From Allomyces macrogynus ATCC 38327 (Eukaryota; Blastocladiomycota; Blastocladiomycetes; Blastocladiales; Blastocladiaceae), in contig GG745333.1 of the NCBI GenBank assembly GCA_000151295.1, positions 1,214,379 through 1,278,378 on the forward strand: a stretch of DNA of 64,000 nt, given 5' to 3'. This document shows positions 33,310 to 43,001 of this stretch, in pieces. The translations under genes and the position numbers were made by a program. How positions within the stretch are numbered: position 1 is the first letter of the stretch; each line of letters opens with the position of its first letter. Under the pieces are notes generated by a model. The model searched no databases, was not told the DNA's origin, and was given only the letters and a program-made list of their open reading frames with translations.

Positions 33310-33381
33310 TGGAGGTTGGGGGGATCGATCCCCCGGCCTCTCGCATGCGAAGTGAGTGGCCTGACCCGGAGCTAAACCCCC
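33310..33381 (-). tRNA. tRNA-Ala (anticodon CGC), somewhat degenerate
   Basis: 72 nt including the discriminator A. The acceptor stem GGGGGTT/AACCTCC pairs fully (one G-U). Anticodon loop TTCGCAT gives CGC, reading the Ala codon GCG, which suits a GC-rich genome. The T-arm is a five-pair GGGGG/CCCCC stem. Deviations are a T-loop beginning ATCGATC where TTCGATC is expected, one mismatch in the anticodon stem (A-C) and one in the D stem. No intron and no encoded CCA. It may be a functional variant or a recent pseudogene; a Pol III-like T run lies about 40 nt downstream. Confidence 0.6.
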
Positions 33382-33484
33382 AAAAGATAAGGGAACTGAT
33401 TTTGTTTTTGCCATCCATTTGGTCGGTCTTTACTCTTTGTCATTCGCGACTCGACCCCCGCGATCACGTCGTCGACGTTCAACC

Positions 33485-36479
33485 ATGATCCCAGCAAATC
33501 CAGCACTACCAGCAAACGGCAATGATGGCACACGAACAGACCTGGACCTGCACGACAAGTCGGTGGTCCTCAACGCTATCGTAAGTCTCACCATGTTCAG
33601 CCGGACGGCGGCGGAAACCCACCGACCACCGCTGTCGAGTCGTCACCGTCTTACACCACGAAGATATCGCGACGCTCCCGTTTCCGCTCACGTTTACGAG
33701 CGGAGTCGGTGGTGGTGACCAACTCCGAATCCAACCTCACCGTCCCGCCCCTCCCCGTCATGTAGCGCCCCGAAGACCTGTCCTACGAAACAGATCTCGT
33801 CCAGCACCCGTATTCCGTCCGCGGTTGGCTCAAGTACCTCGTGCACCTCGACCCGCTAACGACGCGGCCGGCGCACATTGCTGCGACCTGGGAACGGGCG
33901 GTGCGCACGTTACCCGGGTCCTACAAGCTGTGGAAACAGTACCTGGCGTGGTGTGCCGCGCGCGTGCGGCATGCGCCGCGCAACTCGTGGGCGTTTGCCA
34001 TCGAGGCCCAGCGCGTCGCCGGGTGCTACCGCCGCGCGCTGCTCACGCTGCACAAGATGCCGCGGCTCTGGACAGAGTACTTGGCGCACCTGACGGCGAA
34101 CCTCGCGCACGAAGTGGCCACGATTCGGCGCGTGTTTGATGCGGCGTTGCAGGCGCTCCCGACGACGCAGCACCAGCGGGTCTGGGATATGTATTTTCCG
34201 TGGGCGGAGAAGGTCGGTGGAGTGGTCGCGGTGCAGGCGCATCGGCGGTACCTGAAGGCTCGTTTTGTTTTGATCCTGCACCGTCCTGACGTGGAGCATT
34301 TCGACTGACCCCACTATTCAAATCCTGCAGATGGACCCGTCGCGGCTCTACCACTACGTCAAGCTGCTGCTCGACCTCGAGCAATACGACGCCGCGGCAA
34401 CGCACCTAATGAAGGCCATCACGCTGCACACCGACTCGACGCACGGCGCGTCCTTTGAGCTCTTCGACAAGCTGTGCACGCTCGCCGTCGACCACCCGTC
34501 GGCCCTGACGACCGTCTCCGTCGAAGACATTTTGCGCGCCGGTCTGCGCCGGTTCCCCACGCAATCCGCGAAATTCTGGATCGCGCTCGCGCGGCACTGG
34601 ATCGGGCGCGCTCGACTCGAGCGCGCGCGTGCCGTGTTTGAAGAAGCACTCCGTACTGTCTCGACGATGCGCGATTTCACGCAAGTGTTTGACACGTACC
34701 TCGAGCTCGAGGAGCGGGTCGTTTCGGCGCGGATGACCGAACTGGCCGAGGACGAGGCTGACGGGACCAAAACCGCCGCGCAGCTCGCGCGCGCACAGCG
34801 CGAGATTGATATGCGGCTCGACCGGCTCGACCGGCTCATGAGTTCGCGCGCGCTGCTCGTCAACGACGTCTTGTTGCGGCAGAACCCGCACAATGTGCTC
34901 GAGTGGCTCAAGCGCACGACGCTCGTTGCGCCGGACCATGTTGTACCCACATTCCGCAAGGCGCTCGCGACGATTAACCCGAAACACGCGTCGGGCCGGT
35001 TGGACGAATTGTGGGTCGCGCTCGCGGTGCATTTCGAAAAGGAGGGTAACTTGGCCATGGCGCGGCAAGTATTTGAAGAGGCCGTGGTCGTCGAGTACAA
35101 GACGGTCGCGGAACTCGCAGCGGTCTGGACCGAGTACGCTGACTTGGAACTGCGCGCGCAGAAGATTGACCGCGCGCTCGATTTGCTCGGTCGTGCCACG
35201 GCGATTCCGGCCAACAAAAATGTCGATTTCAAGGACCCGAAAGTCTCGGCGCAGCGGCGACTCTTCAAGTCCCTCGCGTTGTGGTCCTACTATGTTGATC
35301 TGGAAGAGTGTTTTGGGACCAAAGAGTCGGTCGTGGCGTGCTACGACGCGATCTTAGCGTTGAAAATCGCGACGCCGCAGGTGGTCGTCAACTACGCGCT
35401 TTACCTCGAGGCCAACGAGTACTTTGAGGACGCGTTTGCCGTCTACGAGCGCGGAATCGACTTGTTCGGGTGGCCCGTCGCGCTCGACATATGGAACTTG
35501 TACCTCGCCAAGTTCATTGGCGCGGTACGCCGCCGAAAGCTCTCGTCCCGTCCCTCCCCGACGACACCACCACCAGAGACCGACGCCGAACCGGCACCCG
35601 ACGGGCGTCGAACTCGAACGTCTCCGCGACCTATTCGAACAAGCCGTCGACGGGTGTCCGCCCGCGCACGCGCGTGCACTGTACGTTGCCTACGCGCACG
35701 TCGAAGAGCGGCACGGCCTGGCGCGCCGCGCGATGCGCGTCCTCGACCGCGCGACTCGCGCCGTCCCGGCGCCGCAACAGCGCGGTGTTTACGCGTACTA
35801 TATCGCGCGCGTGATCCACCACTTCGGGCTAGTCGCTGCGCGCGACGTCTACGAGCGCGCGATCGCCAACCTGCCCGATGCGGCGGCCGCAGAGACTTGT
35901 TTGGAATTGGCCGCGCTCGAAGTGCGGTTGGGCGAAGTGGATCGTGCCCGGGCCGTGTTTGCGCACGGTGCGCCGCTCGCGGACCCGCGCACGAACCCGC
36001 AGTACTGGGCGCGCTGGCACGAGTTTGAGGTGCGGTTCGGGAACGAGGACGCGTTCAAGGAAATGCTGCGGATTAAGCGGTCGGTCCAGGCGCAGTTCAA
36101 TACTGAGGTCAATTACATTGCCGCGCAGCTGGCCTCGGCGCGCGCAAAGCAGAAGGCGGCGGCCGAGCGGGATGCGGCCGAGGCGGCGGCCGGCAAGGGG
36201 AGCAAGGTGGTCGCGAGCGGTGAGATCAGTTTTGTGGCCGCGTCGAATGGTGGGGCCGGTGCAGCGGATGGCGCGTCGGGCGACGAGGATGAGGATGATG
36301 AGATGGATGGCGCGGGCAACCGCAAGCAGGTGCGGCAGGTGCAGGAAAAGGCGGTGCCCGCGGCCGTGTTCGGGAAGGTGCTCGACCAGTATCAGAAGGA
36401 GGCGCCTGCCGACGCGGACGGCAAGGGCGACGGGCACCTCGGCGCCAAGGAACGGCTGGCCAAGCGGCGCAAGGTGTAG
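33485..36479 (+). CDS. SYF1: Pre-mRNA splicing factor SYF1 (XAB2)
   Basis: Scaffold of the Prp19-associated (NTC) complex in the spliceosome. Exons 33485-33580, 33766-34257, 34331-35524 and 35577-36479 are all phase 0 and give 894 aa (human XAB2 855). It is built of HAT repeats, visible as recurring W/Y-x8-A/E-x-Y patterns (TWERAVRTLPGSYKLWKQYL; ARAVFEEALRTVSTMRDF; CYDAILALKIATPQVVVNYA; LRDLFEQAVDGCPPAHARAL). The C-terminus has the family tail: YWARWHEFEVRFGNEDAFKE, then the MLRIKRSVQAQFNT segment, a GEISFVAAS motif and KVLDQYQKEAP. The second intron (34258-34330) has a GC donor. The third (35525-35576) is only 52 nt. Confidence 0.95.
34258..34330 (+). other. GC-AG intron in SYF1 (73 nt)
   Basis: Begins AAG|GCTCGT and ends ATCCTGCAG, with CTGAC upstream of the acceptor. 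Both flanking exons are phase 0 only with this GC donor, and the join YLK|MDPSRLYHYV fits the SYF1 HAT repeat. The nearby GT (34248) would break the frame. Confidence 0.75.
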
Positions 36480-36710
36480 CACGATCCGGGCTGCATGGGA
36501 AGTGATTGGATTGGCCGTCGTGACGGTGGTTTTTGTAAATTTGTTATCAACTTCAAGAAACGGAATTCGACCATGGATTAATCTCGTGTTGCTTGTGTGA
36601 ATGGAAATCTACAAATGGCTTTCGGCCTCCCTGGACAACAACGAGGCCGTTCGGGTATTCTGCCCCTCCACTCTCCACCAGCGGCCGCGCTCTTGGAGCA
36701 TCGAGGCCGC

Positions 36711-37775
36711 TCACGACGACTGCGTCGCCGAAGGCGCCGGCTGCTCGAGCCCGTGCCCCGTCTCCTTGGCCGCCTGCACCGCGGCCTCGTCCCCCTCTGG
36801 CAAACTCGCCGCATTCTTGTTAGCCGTCTCGCCGAGCGCCGTGGCGGCCACTTCCGGGCGGTTGAAGACCGGGTCGGCCGCGTGCCACTGCTCGCCGACC
36901 CAGGGCTTGGGGTCCTTGAGGTCCGGCACGCGCTTGATCACGTTGGGCCGCGATGGCGGTAAGTTGCGCAGCCGCGCCACGACGGGACTGCCGTCCATTT
37001 CGTCAAATAGGCGCACGCGAATCGGCGGTGTCGTCGAGGTGGGGTCGTCGTCCTCGACACGCGCAATGTAGAACCGCGGCGGGTTGGCCGCGGCGTCGTA
37101 GTAGTCGGAGCTCGCATCGAGGATGCGCAGGAACTCGCCGCCTGGGTCAGGGTTCAGATCACGCGCGGGATCAGTGAGTTTTGACTGAACAGCCGCAACC
37201 CACACACGCGACCGCGCGGTTGAGGAGAGGCAACGTACAGGACACCTCAATGGTCAGATCAATGTGGCCCACGGCCGACTCCTCGTTGGCCTCTTGGACG
37301 AGAATGAGGATCTCTTCGTCCTATATGGCGACGTGGTGCGCGCGAGCAACAAGCGACGGTCAGCTCCAGCACCGCAACGCATCGACCACTACCGTCGCGA
37401 GCGCGTACGCACCACATGGTCGTTGAGCCGCTTGATGAGCTGCTCAAAGTCGACGCGCGTCTCCTTTTTCGGCTTGGTGGTCGTGGCCGTCGTGGGCGTC
37501 GCCGTCGCGAACGTGCGCTGGTCGATCCGCGTCGACGACTCGACGCGGGCAGTAGTCGCCGCATCTGGCGTGCGGGCGGGCAGCCACGCCGTCGACGCAG
37601 GACGGGCACCGTTCCGAGCGAGGATCCGGACGGCAGGGGCGGCAGTCGCAGGGCCGAACGAGCACGTAACGGGGAAAATGGCGGTGCGCGAGCCGGCAAC
37701 GGCCAGGCGACAGGTCGCACCGGTCAAACGGCGCGCCGACGCGGTGATCGCGCGGGTTGCGGCGGCGGAAAGCAT
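36711..37775 (-). CDS. Putative mitochondrial protein, unknown function
   Basis: Three phase-0 exons (37775-37413, 37320-37246, 37184-36711) give 303 aa; introns are 92 nt (GTGCGT..ATAG) and 61 nt (GTGTCC..CAG). The N-terminus is Arg/Ala/Thr-rich with no acidic residue for about 75 positions (MLSAAATRAITASARRLTGA), typical of a matrix-targeting presequence. Exon 2 is short and acidic (DEEILILVQEANEESAVGHI). Exon 3 contains FYIARVEDDDPTS, RVRLFDEMDGSPVVARLRNL and a conserved-looking KRVPDLKDPKPWVGEQWHAA. No family recognised. It converges on SYF1 and is divergent from the Q/P-rich membrane protein gene. Confidence 0.65.
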
Positions 37776-38374
37776 CGTGGATTCGTGGGCTGATCAAGAG
37801 GTGAAGAGTGGACGGGAGCGAGGGAGCGGTCGCACGACCGACCGCCCCCAGCGACGCGCCGCGCCGAGCGCGACGTGTTCGGCCAGGGGTCTCCTGGCCA
37901 CGTGCATCGCTTCAGAGCTGTGCTGGTGCTGAACGTGACCTGTCGCCCTCAGGGCGACCTGCCAGGCCAGAGGTCTGCCCCCAAGCGCCCCAGGCCGGCT
38001 GGGAACTACGCCATCGATGAGCTGATACATACGTTTCACCTCTGCGCGCGCCGTTCGCCACCGGAAACACAAGCAAGCCGTCGCCCAAGGAGATTCGAGA
38101 ACGGGGGCGACGATCCCGTGCCGGCCGCCAGGGCGAATTTGTCGGTGTGCCTGGGGAGAACGCCCATCGACCAACTTCAAAAGCCCATCGACCAACTTCA
38201 ACACTTATCTTGGCGCCCGACCCGCTGCCCCCGACGCTCCGCGACTTGCAACACGACCACCCGCACCAAGGCGCCGCGTTCGCTGCCTCGCTGGCCCGCC
38301 ATTTGCGAGCGGCACCATTGCCAGCCGCCTTGCCCCGAACTCAAGTCGCCAACTGCCAAGGAACTGCTCTCGCC
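37776..38374. promoter_or_regulatory. Divergent promoter region
   Basis: Spacer between the putative mitochondrial gene (-) and the Q/P-rich membrane protein gene (+). It contains a direct repeat of GCCCATCGACCAACTTCAA at 38162-38180 and 38183-38201. No TATA box is evident. Confidence 0.4.
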
Positions 38375-39709
38375 ATGTCCCAACCGACTTGGGGTGGTGA
38401 CGCGGCCGCGACCGGACAGCAGCAACAGCAGCAGCAGCCGCAATCCGCGCCGGGTTCCGTCTTCTACGCGCCGCCGCAGGGTGTGCCCAGCCAGCCTGTG
38501 CCCGTGCAGGGCGGGTACTACATGCCGCCGCAAGCCGGCCAGCCGGCGTTCGCGATGCAGCCGGGCCAGCAACCGTCGCCGGGTGCGCAGTACCCGCCTG
38601 GCATGATCCCCGTCTACGCGGTGCAGCCCGGCATGTTCCCGGGGTACGGCGCGCCGATGCAGCAGCAGCAGCCGCAGCCGCGTCCAAGTGCCGACCCGGA
38701 CGTGGTTGTGATCCCGTTCTCGAAACGGCCGACGAACCCGGGATCTGAGAACGAGTACCTCTACGAGCAGGTCTACGAGGACGCGCCGCGCCCAGCGCCG
38801 ATGCCGCAGGCGATGATGCAAGGATACCCTACCCAGGTGCAGGGCATGTACTCGGCGCCGATGCAGCCGGTCGCGTTGCAGCAGCCCGTGGTGGGCATGC
38901 AGCCCATCCAGACTCAGCTGCTGACGCAGCCGCAGACACAGCCAGCCCAGGGTTCTGCGCCTGTTGTTCTCCAGCCGCCGCACCCGATTGTCACGCAGCC
39001 GTCGCTCCCGACCCCGACCATTCTGACCACCCCGACCAGTATGACCACCCCGACCAGCCCGAAGGACGAGGCTCCCTTGTCGCCTGCCAAGTCGGACGTT
39101 GGCTCAGATGACGGGAACACGGCGTCTGACGTGTCGATGGTCTCACCCGCGCCCCCGCCCAAGGCCGACCCGTCAGGCAAGGCACCCGTCCCAGCCACCA
39201 CGAATGGTCCACTCCCACCGACGCCACCGACCGCGGCTGCGGCCACGTCGCGCCCAGCGCGGTACTTGGCCGGTCCGACGGTCACGCAACTCGCGCCCAC
39301 GCCTGGATTCAACCCGGAGACGCTGGCCGCGTCTGCGCGCGAGCACGATCCGTGGGCCAAGGAGCCGACGATCGCGTGGTTCCGCGACTTCCGCATGCTC
39401 GCGGCGCTTGGTGCGCTCGTGTGCTCGATCCTGGTCGGGGTCATGACCACGATGGCGCTCTCGGGCTTTGCCGACCCGCTGCTGATTGCGTCCGTGTCGA
39501 CCTTCAACTTGACCTACATCAGCACGACGGCTGTGCTGCCACTGCAGTACTTTGGGTACGTGAGTGCCTTAGTCGCGCTCGGTGTCACGTATGCCTACCT
39601 GCAGCGCGCGAAAATGTACGTTTTGACTTTTTGTTTCCGTCGACAGTTCATCTTCGCTTGGCGAAAAATTACCCACCCTCCCCCCCCCCCCCCGCCCATG
39701 ACTCTGTAG
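38375..39709 (+). CDS. Gln/Pro-rich protein with C-terminal membrane spans
   Basis: Unrecognised, 444 aa as a single exon. Residues 1 to about 320 are Q/P/M-rich and disordered, with repeated PPQ, MQP and GYY elements and an internal VIPFSKRPTNPGSENEYLYE segment. Then come at least two hydrophobic spans: LAALGALVCSILVGVMTTMA, and a longer stretch including YFGYVSALVALGVTYAYL. The 3' end is uncertain. A GTACGT donor at 39616 and a CCCC..CTCTGTAG acceptor at 39709 would replace the last residues with another short tail. A cytosolic or luminal low-complexity arm on a small membrane domain is the only structural statement I can support. Confidence 0.6.
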   Translation: MSQPTWGGDAAATGQQQQQQQPQSAPGSVFYAPPQGVPSQPVPVQGGYYMPPQAGQPAFAMQPGQQPSPGAQYPPGMIPVYAVQPGMFPGYGAPMQQQQPQPRPSADPDVVVIPFSKRPTNPGSENEYLYEQVYEDAPRPAPMPQAMMQGYPTQVQGMYSAPMQPVALQQPVVGMQPIQTQLLTQPQTQPAQGSAPVVLQPPHPIVTQPSLPTPTILTTPTSMTTPTSPKDEAPLSPAKSDVGSDDGNTASDVSMVSPAPPPKADPSGKAPVPATTNGPLPPTPPTAAAATSRPARYLAGPTVTQLAPTPGFNPETLAASAREHDPWAKEPTIAWFRDFRMLAALGALVCSILVGVMTTMALSGFADPLLIASVSTFNLTYISTTAVLPLQYFGYVSALVALGVTYAYLQRAKMYVLTFCFRRQFIFAWRKITHPPPPPPPMTL

Positions 39710-40569
39710 GACGCCCCGTCCGAAAATCTTTACAAAAATATATAGCTCTTTCTGCGTAGATATCTACATCGATCACTATCATCAGACGAACGTATGCATA
39801 AACGTCTAAAAGAGTGTCAATGTTAAATATATGGACACGCGCGTGCGCATTGAGGAATCTGATGCTACCTATGCCGAACAAGTACGCGTACGTAGAGCTA
39901 GGCGGANNNNNNNNNNNNNNNNNNNNNNNNNNNNNNNNNNNNNNNNNNNNNNNNNNNNNNNNNNNNNNNNNNNNNNNNNNNNNNNNNNNNNNNNNNNNNN
40001 NNNNNNNNNNNNNNNNNNNNNNNNNNNNNNNNNNNNNNNNNNNNNNNNNNNNNNNNNNNNNNNNNNNNNNNNNNNNNNNNNNNNNNNNNNNAGTGCCCAC
40101 CTCGTTGTTGCGCAATTTTCTTCAGACATCCACCAGCACGATTTTGTGGTTAGATTTGTTTTCTTGGCGCACCGGTTCTGCACGACTGGGCCCGGTGTTT
40201 GATTGACATATTATTACATGCTGCAGTTTTGCCATATCCAGCGTGGAGAACGGGGAGCTTCTCGATGTCGCTTCTGGCAGTTCTGGTGCGGGGTGGGGGC
40301 ATCTCGCAGAAGCAGCAAACGAACGATATCTTAGTGCCAAATACCGCAATGTTCGTCATTCGCAATCATTTATCATTTGGCAGGCCATATCCCAACGCAA
40401 ACCATTTGCAATCAATTCCTCCCTCCCCCCCCTCCCCCCATTCTCTCTCGCCCACCTTGCCCTGACTCGCGGCAACTCTCTCTCGCCCCACGACCCGCCC
40501 TCCTCGCGCACTGCACTGGCCGCACGACCGCTATAACCCTCGCGCAATCCACTCGTCCAACTCTGCACC
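39710..40569. other. Spacer interrupted by an assembly gap
   Basis: Left part is AT-rich 3' UTR-like sequence. A run of N follows, then the promoter region of the SRA1-domain gene. A C14 run at 39680-39693 lies just before. No gene is visible on either side of the gap. Confidence 0.6.
39907..40091. other. Assembly gap (185 N)
   Basis: An unbroken run of N, so real length and content are unknown. ORFs crossing it are artefacts. Confidence 0.99.
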
Positions 40570-41075
40570 ATGACGATCCCCGGCTGGAACGACCCGAACG
40601 CCGCCATTTTCCACGCGCATCTCGACGACACGGCCGACGCCGCGCAGGACCAGGTGCACGCGCGTCTTGCCGCTGTGGTTGACAAGGTCAAGGCTGCGCC
40701 ACCAGCAGGACTCAACGTACGCGGCATCTGGTGTGTGCCAGCCGTTGCGAACGAAGCGTAGCTAACGAGGATTCGTCGGCATAGACACGGATCATTGCCG
40801 ACTCGGAAAAGCGACTGCAAGACGTATTGCAGCGACTGCACACGCACGCGTTGCCGACGCCGCTCGCCGCCCAGATTGCGCTGGTGCTGGACGGTTCGTT
40901 TTGGCCAACCTCGCTCTGGTCCCGCTTATTTGAGAAACCGACGCTCCGCTTCCCCTAACTAGCCTACGAAGCGCAGAACGCCGACGAGACAGCGAGGCAG
41001 TTGCAAACACTCTCCACTTCGTTTGTCGACGAGTCGCGCTGGATTGTCGGGCTCCGGCGATTGCTTGCTGCGTAG
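40570..41075 (+). CDS. SRA1/Sec31-type helical domain protein
   Basis: Small protein of 122 aa made of the SRA1 domain, the five-helix fold also found at the C-terminus of Sec31 and in the animal SRA1 protein. Exons 40570-40716, 40785-40893 and 40963-41075 join in phases 0 and 1 (donors GTACGC and GTTCGT). Fold signatures are the N-terminal PGWNDPN-type Pro/Trp motif, the ADSEKRLQDVLQRLHTH helix, PTPLAAQIALVLDAYEAQNA, and the closing ESRWIVGLRRLLAA, corresponding to the W-hh-G-hK-R-hI signature of the family. As a stand-alone domain it resembles SRA1 more than full Sec31. Role in this organism unknown. Confidence 0.75.
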
Positions 41076-41237
41076 CGAACCCCGCCGTTCCCGCCCTCAT
41101 CATTGTGCGTTATTCGTGGATGTCTTGGGTCTCTTTACAGTGTGCTCTACCCGTTTCATAGATCTGCTTTGCGTTACTGGAAAACACATGTATATTGCAG
41201 GCACAATCTCCTCTCCTCCCTTCTCCACCTCTCCTCT

Positions 41238-42639
41238 TCAATAGCGGTCCAACGCGTCTGACTGCTCCGACTCCGACGACGTGCTTGGGACGTAATCCTC
41301 GTCCCCATCCTCGTCATCAAGCAACGGACCGTGCACTTGAAACCCAGCTCTACCGCCGGCGCGACGACCGCTTGCCACCGCCCTTCTTCCCTCCGGTGCC
41401 ACTCCCGGCCCCTTCGTCGCTGGTCCCGCCGCCGCCGCCTGGTCACGAAATCCGGTCTTCTTGTCAGCGCTTAAATACCTCGGGACCGCCCACCACCTCC
41501 AATCAGTACCTTGCATCATAAGCGGCTCGTGCTCGGGCGCGCGCGGTGCCGACGCCAGCGCTTGCGCCGCGGCAGCTGCTGCTTGCCGCGCACTCCGCCG
41601 CCGGCGCGTGCTCGACTTGGTGTCGATCAACGTGGACGTGAGCAGGTCCATGTCGTCGGCCGAAACGACCCCCATCGAGTCGTCGTCGCTTGAGGGAAGA
41701 GGTGGTGGCCGGGTCGATGACGGTCACCCGCGCCGGAGGTGCCGCGATGGTCGTTGCGCGCTGTTTACGGGTGGACGCGCGGTGAGATGGCGGGCCCGCG
41801 GGGGCCGTGGGGCCCGTAGGGATGGGGATGCGGTTGGGGGAGGGGGAGGTGGGGGCACGAACGAGGCGACGGATTTGAAAATGCTGGCAACGGCCGCGCC
41901 AGCCGTGGCCGCAGCCGCGGACGCGGCAGCGGATGCGGCGGCAGGATTCGCGTCGGCGTGGTGAATGTGCGCCGTGGATTCGCCGGACCCGGACGAGGAG
42001 GTGGACGTCGGTGTTCCCGGGTCGACCCCCGTGGCGGCTTGCAACTGCTCGTCGAGGTTCTGGTGCAGGACCTACAAGGGCAAGATGTGAGCATTTCCCA
42101 CGGCGCGTGACGCAGCGGGAGGGAGTGGAGAACGCGTACCGCGCCCGCGGCGACGAGCACACTGCGGCGCACGGCGCGGTACGCCGAGACGCTGTATTCG
42201 GACGATTTGCGGCGCACTTCTATCTGCGCGCGTTCCAGCGACCGGTCGATCGTTTCCTCGTGCTCGAAGAGCAGCGGCGCGAGGAATTGCCGGTAGAGTG
42301 TGACCGATCCCTGTCCACCCCATTCATCGTCAGTGTGTGGTCCACGGGAGTCTGGAAATGACGTGCACAAGGACCCACCCTTGTGAACGGCGAGACGAGC
42401 CAGACAATGAACAGGAACTTCATCTCGTAGTAGAACGGGATCCAGAAGAGGAACGCCTCGACGACCCATTCGACGGCGCCAAATACGCTCATGACCGAGT
42501 AGTGCTGGATGACTTCCACCCACCACAGCGAGTTGTCGGGTGGGACGGGCGAGCGGAACATTTTGAAGGACTTGTACGCCGGGTGCAGGAAGCCCATGGT
42601 CAGCACCAACAGGCGCGTCGCGAGGGCGACAAGCACCAT
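41238..42639 (-). CDS. REEP/Yop1/HVA22-family ER-shaping protein with long tail
   Basis: The TB2/DP1/HVA22 domain forms membrane hairpins that curve ER tubules. Exons are 42639-42379, 42310-42140, 42071-41728 and probably 41688-41238, giving 408 aa if all are used. Domain signatures are LTMGFLHPAYKSFKMF, WVEVIQHYSVMSVFGAVEWV, the FLFWIPFYYEMKFLFIVWLV segment and SPFTR, with the short helix GSVTLYRQFLAPLLFEHEET across the first splice. Beyond it lies an Ala/Pro-rich linker, then an acidic/basic tail (ending EDYVPSTSSESEQSDALDRY). The last intron would be only 39 nt (GTGACC..CTCAAG), so the tail could instead be a separate gene. Yop1 is about 180 aa and REEP3/4 about 255, so the tail is unusual. 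Confidence 0.75.
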
Positions 42640-43001
42640 GGTGGACTTGTATGCTGTTTTTTGCGCGGCTTGGTTGGTTGGAGGAGTGAGGACGTGCAAA
42701 TGCGTCGGGGGGGGAAGGGACGGGCGCGTCGACGGGGAGCAGGCGAGTTGCGCGTGGGCGCGGCAGTGCTTTGGGCAGTCGGCTGCCCGGGTGGAGAAGG
42801 ATGCTGACGAGTGCAGCGAGTCGTTGGGGCGTGGGCGAGAAGTGCACGGCGTAGGCGTTGAAGTTGCGAGTGGACAAGCGGCCCACGTCAATCTCCGGCG
42901 CGTCGCTGAGGACAAGGCAGCCCAACCAATACACGCGTGACCGCGACTAATAAAACACAACCATTCACATTGATCTCAAAAAAATCGACTCTGCCGGCGC
43001 T
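42640..43001. other. Spacer between REEP-like gene and LIAS
   Basis: 362 bp holding the 5' region of the REEP-like gene and the 3' end of the lipoyl synthase gene, which are in tandem on the - strand. No further gene seen. Confidence 0.5.

Larger units (their letters stand above)
32604..33484. other. Intergenic region with tRNA-like sequences
   Basis: Contains cyclin 3' UTR (GGTGGAGAG-type direct repeats at 32613-32655), a second degenerate tRNA-like element near 33062-33130 and a tRNA-Ala on the - strand. No protein gene is visible. Confidence 0.6.

Noticed and set aside
39669..40206. ORFs crossing the N gap.
   Set aside because: They exist only because N codons are not stops.
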